Notes: generated by a model not told the origin, from the sequence alone. Counted from the first letter of the stretch, positions 33,788 to 42,593 are shown. The stretch: 43,325 nt of DNA from UBA2233 sp002347965 [NCBI: Nitrospirae bacterium UBA2233] (GCA_002347965.1 DDYN01000005.1:85317-128641); one strand, 5' to 3'. Translations and numbers: made by a program.

Positions 33788-33816
33788 TTGCCAGCTTGTA
33801 ACTATGCAAGCATATT
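33788..33816 (+). promoter_or_regulatory. Candidate promoter for the CRP/FNR gene
   Basis: TTGCCA (33788-33793) is followed after 17 bases by CATATT (33811-33816). This places the transcript start near 33823, just upstream of the FNR-like palindrome, and supports the downstream ATG at 33852. Confidence 0.4.
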
Positions 33817-33825
33817 CCATGCATA
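33803..33825. repeat. Inverted repeat TATGCA-N11-TGCATA
   Basis: These perfect 6-base arms lie between the divergent cytochrome and regulator genes. The repeat overlaps the candidate -10 boxes of both directions. It could be a second regulator site or chance. Confidence 0.3.
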
Positions 33826-33831
33826 AAAAAA

Positions 33832-33845
33832 TTGATATACGTCAA
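33832..33845. promoter_or_regulatory. FNR-like operator TTGATATACGTCAA
   Basis: The site matches the FNR/DNR consensus TTGAT-N4-ATCAA with one mismatch (GTCAA). For the cytochrome gene a CATAGT -10 box at 33806-33801 would put the site at about -44, close to a class II activator position. For the regulator gene it would lie just after the transcript start, a repressor position. Confidence 0.6.
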
Positions 33846-33851
33846 GAAATC

Positions 33852-34505
33852 ATGCAGAAAAAAGATGAGGCAATCAAAAGGTTTCTTGGCGGGTTTCTTG
33901 GGAGTCAGGATAAAGACTTATCCCAATTCTTAGAACATACAAGCTCGATAAAAAGCCTTCCAAAGAAGGCAGTTCTTTTTTTACAGGGCCAGCCAGGCAC
34001 GGATATCTACTACATTCTCAAAGGAAGCGTGCGCCTTTTTAGAACCCGCGAGGACGGCAGCGAGTTCGTCGTTCATTTTGTCCGGGAAAACGAGGTGTTC
34101 GCGGAACTCCTGCCTTTTTTGGGAGGGCGCTACCCGGTAAGCGCCCAAGCTCTCGAGCCTTTAGAGGTGCTCGCCATCCACGCCAACACCTTTGAGGAGT
34201 TTCTTTCCAAAGACCCAAGCCTGGGCCTCAAGATCATCGCCGCGCTTACTGCCCGAATCCAGGGGTTTTTAAGGACCATGGAGAACCTGGCCACCCCGGA
34301 GGTCAAGAACCGGCTCTTGGCCTACCTCAAGGATCTTTCGGACAGGCGAGCCTCAAGCCGTATCCGACTGCCTGCCCCCAAGCACGACATTGCCCTGCTG
34401 CTGGGTACAACCCCAGAGACGCTCTCAAGGCTCCTTAAAAAGCTCGAGGATGAAGGAAAGATCAAGGTTTGGGCCAGAGAGATCGAGTTGATACGAGGCG
34501 CGTGA
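33852..34505 (+). CDS. CRP/FNR-family transcription regulator without cysteines
   Basis: This 217-residue regulator (from ATG 33852) has a cyclic-nucleotide-fold sensor domain (about 15-115: LFLQGQPGTDIYYILKGSVR), a dimer helix (about 120-148) and a C-terminal winged HTH. Its recognition helix PETLSRLLKKL carries the Glu, Ser and Arg that contact TTGAT in FNR. It has no Cys, so an FNR-type Fe-S cluster is excluded. DNR/NnrR/HcpR-like heme or other sensing is possible. In-frame ATGs at 33804 and 33819 lack ribosome sites and lie upstream of the predicted transcript start, and the palindrome lies before 33852. It is divergent from the octaheme cytochrome gene and likely controls it. Confidence 0.85.
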   Translation: MQKKDEAIKRFLGGFLGSQDKDLSQFLEHTSSIKSLPKKAVLFLQGQPGTDIYYILKGSVRLFRTREDGSEFVVHFVRENEVFAELLPFLGGRYPVSAQALEPLEVLAIHANTFEEFLSKDPSLGLKIIAALTARIQGFLRTMENLATPEVKNRLLAYLKDLSDRRASSRIRLPAPKHDIALLLGTTPETLSRLLKKLEDEGKIKVWAREIELIRGA

Positions 34506-34555
34506 TATGAATAAAATTACCCCTTTTTCCCTGCAATGGCATACGGTGAAACGGC

Positions 34556-35479
34556 CTAATCGGGCATCTTGGGTAGCCTGAATGTCATAGACTCTTCGGC
34601 AACGCCAAGCTCTTCGATGCGCTCGGCGCCAAGGCCCTCAAAATGCCTCACGATACCGGAAACCAGCGTTTCTGGGGCCGAGGCTCCGGCCGTCACGCCG
34701 ATTGCTTTGGCCCGCTCGAACATCCAAGGCTCGATGTGCTCGGCCCCGTCCACGACGTAAGCGGGAACCCCTTGGGCCCTGGCCACTTCGCCAAGCCTTT
34801 GCGAGTTCGAGGAGTTTTTTGAGCCCACGACGAACACGACATCCGAGACTTTGGCCAGCGCCTTCACGGCCGCTTGCCTGTTGGATGTCGCATAACAGAT
34901 GTCGTCTTTTTTGGGCCCGGTCAAGGTAGGAAACTTAGCCCTTAGCGCCTTAAGAACTTCGGCCGTATCGTCCAGGCTAAGGGTCGTCTGGGTGAGATAG
35001 GCGACCTTTTCCGTGGGGCCAAACGGTAGCCTTTCGACATCTTCAGGCGCCCCGACAAGATGCATGGGGGCGTGCCCCATCGTCCCCTTCACCTCTTCAT
35101 GGCCCTCATGACCGATTAGAACTATTCTATAACCATTTTTGACAAACGAACGGGCCTCTTCATGCACCTTTGTCACGAGCGGGCAGGTAGCATCGAACAC
35201 TCGAAGATTCCGGGCTTTGGCCGTCCGCTCGATCTCCGGAGATACCCCGTGGGCGGAGAAGACGCATACCGCCCCTTCGGGCACCTCTTTAAGGTCGTTC
35301 ACGAATCTAACGCCCCTACGTTTGAACCCCTCTATGAGCACGCTGTTATGTACGATCTCGTGGAAGACGTAAACGGGTTCGGGAACACGCTCAAGCAAGA
35401 CTTCCAGAATGGCGAGCGCCCTCTCTACGCCCGCACAAAACCCCCTCGGACGTGCAAGAATAACCCGTTCGACTCGCAT
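34556..35479 (-). CDS. ispH: 4-hydroxy-3-methylbut-2-enyl diphosphate reductase IspH
   Basis: This 307-residue Fe-S enzyme is the last step of the MEP isoprenoid pathway. The three cluster cysteines are in RGFCAGVERA, DATCPLVTKVH and ICYATSNRQ. Other markers are HEIVHN, SAHGVSP, GHEGHEEVKGTMG, TQTTLS, NSQRL and GASAPE. The ATG at 35479 follows GGGGAAG; the open frame extends far upstream but over hemE on the other strand. It is divergent from hemE, with about 70 bases between them. Confidence 0.96.
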   Translation of the reverse strand: MRVERVILARPRGFCAGVERALAILEVLLERVPEPVYVFHEIVHNSVLIEGFKRRGVRFVNDLKEVPEGAVCVFSAHGVSPEIERTAKARNLRVFDATCPLVTKVHEEARSFVKNGYRIVLIGHEGHEEVKGTMGHAPMHLVGAPEDVERLPFGPTEKVAYLTQTTLSLDDTAEVLKALRAKFPTLTGPKKDDICYATSNRQAAVKALAKVSDVVFVVGSKNSSNSQRLGEVARAQGVPAYVVDGAEHIEPWMFERAKAIGVTAGASAPETLVSGIVRHFEGLGAERIEELGVAEESMTFRLPKMPD

Positions 35480-35551
35480 CGTTTCTTCCCCGCCAGACAA
35501 GTGTGTTACGCTTAAGCTTACGCGAACCAGCCAAAAAAGGCGACCTTGTTC

Positions 35552-36601
35552 ATGCTCAAGAACGATTTGCTGCTTCAAGCCCTTAAAGGACAGCCGACCG
35601 AGCGCACACCCGTGTGGATGATGCGGCAAGCCGGCCGTTTCCTGCCCGAATACCGTGCCATCCGAAGCCGCTACGACTTCCTTACGATGGTCAAAACGCC
35701 AGAGATCGCGGCCGAGGTTACGATTCAGCCCGTTGACATTCTCGGTGTCGATGCGGCCATCCTTTTTAGCGACATCCTCGTCGTTCCCGAAGCGATGGGA
35801 ATGCCGCTTTCCATGAACGAAGAAACAGGCCCGAGCTTGGGCAAGGGCCTTTCGAGCGCGGGCGACATCGAAGCACTCGAGGTCTCCGGAATAGAGCGGC
35901 GGCTTGGCTACGTGCTCGAAGCGGTCCACCTCACGAAGCAACGGCTCGAAGGCAGGGTGCCGCTGATAGGTTTTTCAGCCACGCCCTGGACGCTCATGGC
36001 CTACATGGTCGAGGGAAACGCAAAAAAAGGCTTCCCAAAGGCCAAATCGCTGCTATACGGCGATCCGGGGCTTTCCCGCAGGCTCTTGGAGAAGCTTACC
36101 GATGCGGTCTGTACCTACCTCGAGGCCAAGGTACAGGCCGGCGTGGATGCGATCCAGTTGTTCGACACGTGGTCGGAAACGCTCTCTAAAGACGCCTTCC
36201 TGGCTTTCGACCTTCCTTATGTGTACGAGGTAATACGCAGGCTCAAAGAGCGCCTGGGCGGGCGCGTGCCGATCGTGTGGTTCTTCAAGGGCTGCGCTTC
36301 GAGCCTGGAAGAGATCACAAACGTTCCCGTAGACGGCGTAAGCCTCGATTGGACGCTCGATTTGGGCTGGGCAATCCCTAACATTCCCAAGAGGCTAGCC
36401 ATACAAGGAAACCTCGACCCTTGCGTGCTGCTCGCTAACAAGGGGGCGATCCAGAAGGAGGCCGAAAGGATCCTCGCCAAGGTAAACAACAGGCCGGGCT
36501 ACGTGTTCAACCTAGGCCACGGCGTGCTCCCTCAAACGCCCGTAGACAACGCAAGGTTCCTTATTTCCTTCGTCAAAGAAGCCACCCAAAGACACCCTTA
36601 G
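35552..36601 (+). CDS. hemE: Uroporphyrinogen decarboxylase
   Basis: This 349-residue enzyme converts uroporphyrinogen III to coproporphyrinogen III. It shows RTPVWMMRQAGRFLPEYRA, the catalytic Asp region AAILFSDILVVPEAMGM, GFSATPWTLMAYMVEG, LFDTWSE and FNLGHGVLPQTPVDN. The ATG at 35552 is preferred over the TTG two codons upstream. It is the first of four heme genes in pathway order. Confidence 0.97.
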   Translation: MLKNDLLLQALKGQPTERTPVWMMRQAGRFLPEYRAIRSRYDFLTMVKTPEIAAEVTIQPVDILGVDAAILFSDILVVPEAMGMPLSMNEETGPSLGKGLSSAGDIEALEVSGIERRLGYVLEAVHLTKQRLEGRVPLIGFSATPWTLMAYMVEGNAKKGFPKAKSLLYGDPGLSRRLLEKLTDAVCTYLEAKVQAGVDAIQLFDTWSETLSKDAFLAFDLPYVYEVIRRLKERLGGRVPIVWFFKGCASSLEEITNVPVDGVSLDWTLDLGWAIPNIPKRLAIQGNLDPCVLLANKGAIQKEAERILAKVNNRPGYVFNLGHGVLPQTPVDNARFLISFVKEATQRHP

Positions 36602-36607
36602 GCAACC

Positions 36608-37996
36608 ATGAAAGAGCTGGAAACTCTCGATATCGCGTTTCTCAAGCGCTACGATACCCCTGGCCCTCGCTACACGAGCTACCCGACGGCGCCGGCCTTC
36701 AGCCCGGATTTTGGGCCGGAAGCGTTCAAGCGCGCGATTCTGAAGAACAACCAAGAGAACCCCGAGGGCGACATTTCTCTTTACTTCCACATTCCTTTTT
36801 GCGATACGCTCTGTTATTTCTGCGGCTGCACGATGCTCGTCACGAGGGATTTAGGCAAGATCGAGCACTACTTGGAAGCGCTCAAGGCGGAGCTCGCGCT
36901 CGTTCGTCGCTTGCTTTCGGACAAAAAGAAGGTCTGCCAGCTCCATCTGGGCGGGGGGACCCCTTCTTACCTAAGCCCAGACCAGATAAGAAGGCTCATG
37001 GAGGCCATCCATCAACGCTTCCAGTTTACGCCCGATGCCGAGCTTGGCGTCGAGATCGACCCGAGGGGGCTTACGCGCGAACACATGGAGGCGTTTGCCG
37101 AAACGGGGTTCAATCGGGTGAGTATGGGCATCCAGGATTTTAACGAGGAAGTACAGCGGGCCGTCAACCGTATTCAGCCTTTGAGCATCACAAAACAGGC
37201 GATAGACTGGAGTCGGGAACTCGGATTCAACAGCATCAACGTGGATTTGATCTACGGACTGCCCTTCCAGAAGCCGGAGACGTTCGAGGACACGCTCAAG
37301 AAGGTGATCGAGCTCGCCCCAGACAGGATCGCCGTGTTCAACTTCGCCTACGTCCCCTGGCTCAAGCCTCACCAGCGGGTCATCCCAAAAGAATCCCTTC
37401 CGAGCTTGGACACAAAGTTTGCGCTCCTTAAACTCGCGATCGAGACGCTCTCTAAGGCGGGCTACGTCTACATCGGGATGGACCACTTCGCAAAGCCAGG
37501 AGACGAGCTTGCCGTCGCGCAAACCAAAGGGGACCTGCACCGGAATTTTCAAGGGTACTCCACCAAGGCACACGCAGACCTGTACGCCTTCGGCATGTCC
37601 TCGATCAGCCAGTTCGGCAACGTCTATGCCCAAAACGAAAAAAATATTTCCGGGTATGAATCGATGGTTTTGGACGGGAAGCTCGCCACAATCGTCGGCT
37701 ACACCCTGAACCGGGACGACGAGATCCGGCGCTTCACAATCATGCGTCTGATGTGCACGATGAACCTTGATAAGCAAGAAATCGAGCGACGTTTCGGAAT
37801 CGCGTTCGACACCTACTTTGCCGAGGCGCTCGATAAGCTCGCCCCTTTCGAAAAGGAGGGGCTGATCGAACTCCGTGACGACAGGATCGTCGTTCACCCG
37901 TTAGGCAGGCTGATCGTTCGCAACGTGGCGATGTGTTTTGACGCTTACCTAGAAAGGCTCCTGAAAGAAAAGCCCGTCTTTTCAAGGACCGTTTGA
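36608..37996 (+). CDS. hemN: Oxygen-independent coproporphyrinogen III dehydrogenase HemN
   Basis: This 462-residue radical-SAM enzyme oxidatively decarboxylates coproporphyrinogen III without oxygen. The 4Fe-4S cysteines C65, C69 and C72 and the extra C74 are in HIPFCDTLCYFCGCTM. It also has HLGGGTPSYLS, VEIDPRGLT, RVSMGIQDFNEEVQ and the true-HemN features GPRYTSYPTA and MDHFAKPGDELA. It starts six bases after the hemE stop and its TGA overlaps the ATG of hemH. Confidence 0.97.
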   Translation: MKELETLDIAFLKRYDTPGPRYTSYPTAPAFSPDFGPEAFKRAILKNNQENPEGDISLYFHIPFCDTLCYFCGCTMLVTRDLGKIEHYLEALKAELALVRRLLSDKKKVCQLHLGGGTPSYLSPDQIRRLMEAIHQRFQFTPDAELGVEIDPRGLTREHMEAFAETGFNRVSMGIQDFNEEVQRAVNRIQPLSITKQAIDWSRELGFNSINVDLIYGLPFQKPETFEDTLKKVIELAPDRIAVFNFAYVPWLKPHQRVIPKESLPSLDTKFALLKLAIETLSKAGYVYIGMDHFAKPGDELAVAQTKGDLHRNFQGYSTKAHADLYAFGMSSISQFGNVYAQNEKNISGYESMVLDGKLATIVGYTLNRDDEIRRFTIMRLMCTMNLDKQEIERRFGIAFDTYFAEALDKLAPFEKEGLIELRDDRIVVHPLGRLIVRNVAMCFDAYLERLLKEKPVFSRTV

Positions 37997-38994
37997 TGGC
38001 AAAGCTGGGCGTTGTCCTGTTGAACCTTGGGGCACCGGCTACGCTGAACGATATTCGACCGTTCTTAAGGGCGCTCTTTTCCGACCGCGACCTATTCCCT
38101 CGGTTTTTCCGGGCTTTTCTGGCCCCTCCGATCGCTATGGTGCGGGCAATCCAAGACAGGCCCCAGTATAGGGCAATAGGAGGAGGCTCGCCCCTTCTCG
38201 CTACCACCCAAACCCAAGCCGACCTTTTGAAGGCTGCCCTACCTTTGAAGCTTCACGCAAACGTGTACATCGGCATGCGCTACAGCCCCCCCACGATTTC
38301 CGATGCGCTTCTGCAAGCGATGAAAGACGGGGTCGATACGATCCTCCTTCTTCCCTTGTATCCCCAGTATTCGCTCACGACGACCTATTCGAGCCTCAAA
38401 GAGGTCGAGCGCCAAAAAGACAGGCTCGAGTTCAAGCCAAAGGCTGTGCATATCATCCGAAGCTATCCAACCCAAGAAGACTTCATCGAGGCCCATCGCC
38501 TACGCATTCAGGAGGCCCTTGAAACACTCCCCCCGTCCACGCCCGAACGCTTCGGGCTCGTTTTCAGCGCACACGGCATTCCTTTGAGCTTCGTCAAAAA
38601 AGGAGACCCGTATCCAAGCGAGGTCAAGCACACGATGGAGGCCGTGTTGAAGGCACTCCGGGAAAAAGGGCCTATGGATGCGAGCTTCCTTGAACGAGCG
38701 CATATCCGCCTTTCTTTTCAAAGTAAGGTGGGGCCCGTGCGCTGGCTTGCGCCCTCGACGATCGAAACGGTTCGAAAGCTTGGGCAAGAAGGCGTTAAAA
38801 GCATGCTCGTCGTCCCAGTGAGCTTCGTATCCGACCACATGGAAACGCTCTACGAGCTTGGCATCCAGCTCAAGAAAGAGGCCCTTAGGGCTGGCATTCC
38901 CAATTTCCGCGTGGCCCAAGGGCTCAACAACTCGCCTTCGTTTATCTTGGCGCTTGCAAAGCTCACCATGAAGGCACTCGAAGATGCGCTATGA
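37996..38994 (+). CDS. hemH: Ferrochelatase
   Basis: This 332-residue enzyme inserts iron into protoporphyrin IX. It shows GVVLLNLGAPATLNDIRPFL, YRAIGGGSPL, GMRYSPPTI, LLPLYPQYSLTTTYSS, the catalytic His in FSAHGIPLSFVKKGDPY, and VPVSFVSDHMETLYEL. The start ATG overlaps the hemN stop (TGATG). Its 3' end overlaps hemG by 11 bases. Confidence 0.97.
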   Translation: MAKLGVVLLNLGAPATLNDIRPFLRALFSDRDLFPRFFRAFLAPPIAMVRAIQDRPQYRAIGGGSPLLATTQTQADLLKAALPLKLHANVYIGMRYSPPTISDALLQAMKDGVDTILLLPLYPQYSLTTTYSSLKEVERQKDRLEFKPKAVHIIRSYPTQEDFIEAHRLRIQEALETLPPSTPERFGLVFSAHGIPLSFVKKGDPYPSEVKHTMEAVLKALREKGPMDASFLERAHIRLSFQSKVGPVRWLAPSTIETVRKLGQEGVKSMLVVPVSFVSDHMETLYELGIQLKKEALRAGIPNFRVAQGLNNSPSFILALAKLTMKALEDAL

Positions 38995-40363
38995 CGTCCT
39001 AATCCTTGGCGGAGGAATCTCCGGGCTGACGTTGGGCTACAGCCTTTTGCAAGAAGGCGTGGATGTTTGCGTCCTCGAGGCGAGCGCAAGGCCCGGGGGA
39101 ACGATTTGGAGCGAGCGAAAAGAAGGTTTTTTGATCGAGCACGGCCCCAACACCGCGCTCCTTACTAAACAGGCCCATCTTGACCTCTTCCAATCGCTCG
39201 GGCTTCGAGAGCGGCTTGCCTTCGCTTCTGAAACCGCAAACCACCGCTTCATCCTAAAGGACAGAAGACTCATCGAGCTGCCGATGTCGCTTAGGGCGTT
39301 CCTTAAAACGCCCCTGTTCTCGGCCAAAGCCAAGGTTAGGGTTGCCCTCGAACCATTTCACGGAAGGGCCGCGCAAGAGGAGACGCTCGCAGAGTTCGTC
39401 AAAAGAAGGCTAGGGCAAGAGTTCTTGGATTACGCGATCGACCCGTTCGTATCCGGCGTGTACGCGGGCGACCCGGAAACCTTGAGCGTAAGGGAGGCGT
39501 TTTCAAAGCTTTACGGGCTGGAGGCGCGCTACGGGGGGCTGGTGCTTGGCACTTTCTTAGGGGTAAGGGAACGGAAGAAGCGCCCCGACGTGGCCAAAGT
39601 AAAGGCGAGGCTCTTTTCGTTCCTGGGGGGAATGGTGGAGCTTCCTTTGGCACTTGCAAGTCACCTCGGAAATGGGCTCGTCTTGAAGGCCGCAGCCCAT
39701 GGCTTAAGGCCCCTTCGGGATGGTTTTGAGGTAAGCTTTCGTCAACAAGGGGTCGAGCAGACGATTGCCTCCAAAAGGCTCGTTCTCTCCGTTCCCGCCT
39801 ACGAGGCTTCTCGACTGTTGAAAGGGTTAAACGCTTCGCTCGCCCAAAAACTCCAAGCCATCCCCTACCCGCCCGTCGCCCAAGTCGCGCTCGGCTACAG
39901 GCTCAATGCATTCGAGCGGTCGCCGGAGGGCTTTGGATTCCTGATTCCAAAACGCGAAGGCCGAAGCATTCTTGGCGCGCTCTTTAGCTCTTCGTTCCTC
40001 CCGGGCCGTGCGTCCGAGGGGTTTGCGCTCCTGACGACATTTGTCGGCGGAATGCGGGCCCCAAGCCTGGCCCTTTTGGAAGCAAACGGGCTAGCCGACC
40101 TTGCCCATAAAGAGGTCTCGGACATCCTGCGTATTAAAGAAGAACCTACCTTTGCTCATGTCGGCAAGATCGAGCGGGCCATCCCGCAGTACACGCTCGG
40201 ACATGGAGAAATGATCAAGGCAATCGAAGCGCTCGAACACAGCCTTCCAGGGCTTCACTTCCTTGCGAACTACAGGGGCGGAATCGCTTTGGGAGACTGC
40301 CTTGCCAATGCCGTGGACCTTTCTGCGAAAATACTGCGACAACGCTCATCTCGGCCCGTTTAG
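38984..40363 (+). CDS. hemG: Protoporphyrinogen oxidase, FAD-dependent (HemY/PPO type)
   Basis: This 459-residue flavoprotein oxidises protoporphyrinogen IX. It has the N-terminal dinucleotide motif DVLILGGGISGLTLGYSLLQ, EASARPGGTI, EHGPNTALL, a mid-protein FVSGVYAGDPETLSVREAF, and the C-terminal FAD-contacting YRGGIALGDCLANA. The enzyme class uses oxygen as acceptor, in contrast to HemN upstream. The symbol hemY is used for the same family. It ends the heme operon. Confidence 0.95.
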   Translation: MRYDVLILGGGISGLTLGYSLLQEGVDVCVLEASARPGGTIWSERKEGFLIEHGPNTALLTKQAHLDLFQSLGLRERLAFASETANHRFILKDRRLIELPMSLRAFLKTPLFSAKAKVRVALEPFHGRAAQEETLAEFVKRRLGQEFLDYAIDPFVSGVYAGDPETLSVREAFSKLYGLEARYGGLVLGTFLGVRERKKRPDVAKVKARLFSFLGGMVELPLALASHLGNGLVLKAAAHGLRPLRDGFEVSFRQQGVEQTIASKRLVLSVPAYEASRLLKGLNASLAQKLQAIPYPPVAQVALGYRLNAFERSPEGFGFLIPKREGRSILGALFSSSFLPGRASEGFALLTTFVGGMRAPSLALLEANGLADLAHKEVSDILRIKEEPTFAHVGKIERAIPQYTLGHGEMIKAIEALEHSLPGLHFLANYRGGIALGDCLANAVDLSAKILRQRSSRPV

Positions 40364-40463
40364 GCGCAATGCTGCACCTTCTTTTGGCGATACGGGGATG
40401 CCTTGCAAGGCCGCCTTTATTGTTGCCCGAAAAGGCTAGAGAAGAAACCCTCTAAAATAAGCC

Positions 40464-41468
40464 TTAGAGAGGCTCTTTCTTGGAAGAAAAGGGGTCAAAG
40501 AGGCGAACCGATGGGCCGGGACGAACGCAAAGGGGCATTTTTGCCGGAATAACGTCCCCGTCTACCATGAGCTCGAGCCCTTCTAAGGACTCGCTTAAAA
40601 GCTCTATCCGTACGGCCGAGCCCTCGCAGAATCCAGGAGCTCCAAGCCTCTTGCCCATGAACACGGGGATTACTTTTGTCAAGAGCCTCATTGGCCTAAA
40701 ATCGGTTGCAACATAGGCAATCGACTCGCTAGGCGGTGGCGCGAAATACAGCGGCTTTGCCTTAATTCCGACGCTTTTGACCTTGCCGAACAAGCATGCG
40801 CAAACAGGGCCAAGCTCGAGCCTGTCCTCGTTCACCAAGATTTCTAGAGGCAAAGGGGCAAGAAGCCGTTTGGCAAACTTCCCTCGGATCATCACGGACC
40901 CGATTAATTGTAGGGCCGTTCGAAGCCCGTCTACGGGCCCCTTGGCTCCCAAGGCGTAGTAGTGGCCAAGGAAGGAAGCGGGTAAGCCGACTCCCCCTAA
41001 AAACCCTAGCCTTAGCGTTTTTTCCGCCTCATCCACAACGAGCGGCTCATGCTCGGTAACAGGAAGCGGTCGCCTTTCTGCGAGCGCCTCCTTGAGCTTT
41101 TTTGCAAGCGCAACAACGCCCCCCTTGAGACCCAACCCCTTCACCACCGTGTTCATAGTGCCCGCCATGAGCGGGGCAAACACTGGTAGCGGCCGCTTGG
41201 CCTCGCGATAGGCCAAAAAAAATCGGGTAAGCGCACAGCTAAGCGTCCCGTCCCCACCGTAGAGCACGACGACTCCAACGTCTTGCTCGAGGCAAAACTG
41301 CGTAATCTCCTCGAGTGCGGCGGCCGACCGCGTCGAGAACACCCTACATCCAGGAAGCGCCTCAATGACCGCCCGAAGTATTTTTGGGCGCTCGATCGTC
41401 CCTTTCGCACGCTCGTTTACGATCATCACGGCGGCCACGGAGGTTCCTGACTGAATAATGGGAAGCAT
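40464..41468 (-). CDS. Diacylglycerol/lipid kinase family protein (YegS/LCB5-like)
   Basis: This 334-residue protein has the DAGK catalytic loop VVVLYGGDGTLSCALTRF and a second motif APLMAGTMNTVVKGLG, where typical members have GTxND. The C-terminal beta-rich domain ends VDGDVIPAKMPLCVRPGPSVRL, the usual end of the family. It probably phosphorylates a diacylglycerol or related lipid. The ATG at 41468 follows GAGGGCGGGG; a GTG one codon earlier is also in frame. It lies 18 bases downstream of rlmN. Confidence 0.85.
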   Translation of the reverse strand: MLPIIQSGTSVAAVMIVNERAKGTIERPKILRAVIEALPGCRVFSTRSAAALEEITQFCLEQDVGVVVLYGGDGTLSCALTRFFLAYREAKRPLPVFAPLMAGTMNTVVKGLGLKGGVVALAKKLKEALAERRPLPVTEHEPLVVDEAEKTLRLGFLGGVGLPASFLGHYYALGAKGPVDGLRTALQLIGSVMIRGKFAKRLLAPLPLEILVNEDRLELGPVCACLFGKVKSVGIKAKPLYFAPPPSESIAYVATDFRPMRLLTKVIPVFMGKRLGAPGFCEGSAVRIELLSESLEGLELMVDGDVIPAKMPLCVRPGPSVRLFDPFSSKKEPL

Positions 41469-41486
41469 CACCCCGCCCTCTTTCGC

Positions 41487-42581
41487 TCACCCGGAAAGGG
41501 CTTTGAGACGCCTTGGCCCTGCAAGCAACCCGGCACCGAGCTGGCCGCAGGCAGCCAGCGCTCCGAGCCCTCGGGACCTGCGGATTTGAACGCGTAGGCC
41601 TTTGGCAAGCAAACGATTTGCAAAAGCGTCAACCTCGTCATCCGAGGGCGGGCGGAAAGAAGCCCCAAGGAAGGGGTTGAAAGGAATTAGGTTGATCTTG
41701 CAAGGAACGCCCCTGACGAGCGAGGCAAGCTTGGGGGCATCCTCGAGGGCCATGTTGAACCCAGGCAGTAGGACGTACTCGAGCGTCACGGGAGCCCTGG
41801 TTGTCCGGGCCCATGCCCTAAGGGCCTCGAAGAGGTCCTTGAGCGGGTATTTCTTCGCGATGCTCATCACCTTTGCCCGCCGCTCGTCGTCTGGAGCGTT
41901 TAGCGATACGGCCAGCCCCACTCCTGGGGCTTTTTTTGCAAGCTCTACGATACCGGGAACAACACCAGAGCTAGAAACAGTGATCCGACTAGGGGAAAAC
42001 CCGAGGCCCGAGGGCAGAGTAAAAATTTCAATCGCACGAAGTATGTTTTCTACGTTCAGCAATGGTTCGCCCATCCCCATGAAGACGATGCGGCGGATAG
42101 CCGGACGGCCCAGCTCGAACACGGCATGCATGAGTTGGCCCACGATTTCCTCGAGGCGCAGGTTCCTTCTGAACCCAACCTTGGCGGTCGCGCAAAACGC
42201 ACAATCGAGCGCACACCCGGCCTGAGAGGATAGGCACAACGTATCCTTCCCCTCCCCCGGGATGTAGACGCTCTCGATAATCCCCCCGCCCTCGATCTCG
42301 AACGCCCACTTGAGCACCCCATCCGAGGCGTATTTCTTCGCGGCCGGGCAGAATGGCATCAGACGATACCTTTCCTCGAGCGTTCGCCTGAGCGACTTGG
42401 GGATGTCCGTCATCTCCGAAAACGCGCCTATCGGGCGGGCATAGACCCATCCGATAAGCTGGTTGGCGCGGAATGCTGGCTCCCCAAGCCCACAAACAAC
42501 CCCCTTAAGCTCTCTTGCGCCGATGCTGTACAAGCTTTGAGCGCCCCCTAGACAAGCTTGGCTTGGAAGGTCTTGGCCCAT
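41487..42581 (-). CDS. rlmN: 23S rRNA (A2503-C2)/tRNA (A37-C2) methyltransferase RlmN
   Basis: This 364-residue radical-SAM enzyme methylates C2 of A2503 in 23S rRNA and A37 in some tRNAs. It shows the cluster CALDCAFC (C123, C127, C130), FMGMGEPLLN, VSLNAPDDERR, PFNPFLGASFRPPSDDEVDA, and the acceptor Cys in LAACGQLG near residue 345. It begins 12 bases after ndk on the same strand. Confidence 0.96.
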   Translation of the reverse strand: MGQDLPSQACLGGAQSLYSIGARELKGVVCGLGEPAFRANQLIGWVYARPIGAFSEMTDIPKSLRRTLEERYRLMPFCPAAKKYASDGVLKWAFEIEGGGIIESVYIPGEGKDTLCLSSQAGCALDCAFCATAKVGFRRNLRLEEIVGQLMHAVFELGRPAIRRIVFMGMGEPLLNVENILRAIEIFTLPSGLGFSPSRITVSSSGVVPGIVELAKKAPGVGLAVSLNAPDDERRAKVMSIAKKYPLKDLFEALRAWARTTRAPVTLEYVLLPGFNMALEDAPKLASLVRGVPCKINLIPFNPFLGASFRPPSDDEVDAFANRLLAKGLRVQIRRSRGLGALAACGQLGAGLLAGPRRLKALSG

Positions 42582-42593
42582 CGGTTTTTTGCC

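Noticed and set aside
33743-33820. N-terminal extension of the octaheme cytochrome
   Set aside because: It precedes the signal peptide and the AAGGAGG ribosome site; it belongs to the regulatory region.
35480-35941. N-terminal extension of ispH
   Set aside because: It would run antisense through hemE; the family start is at 35479 with a ribosome site.
36971-37897. 308-codon minus-strand open frame
   Set aside because: It is antisense to hemN and reflects codon bias of that gene.
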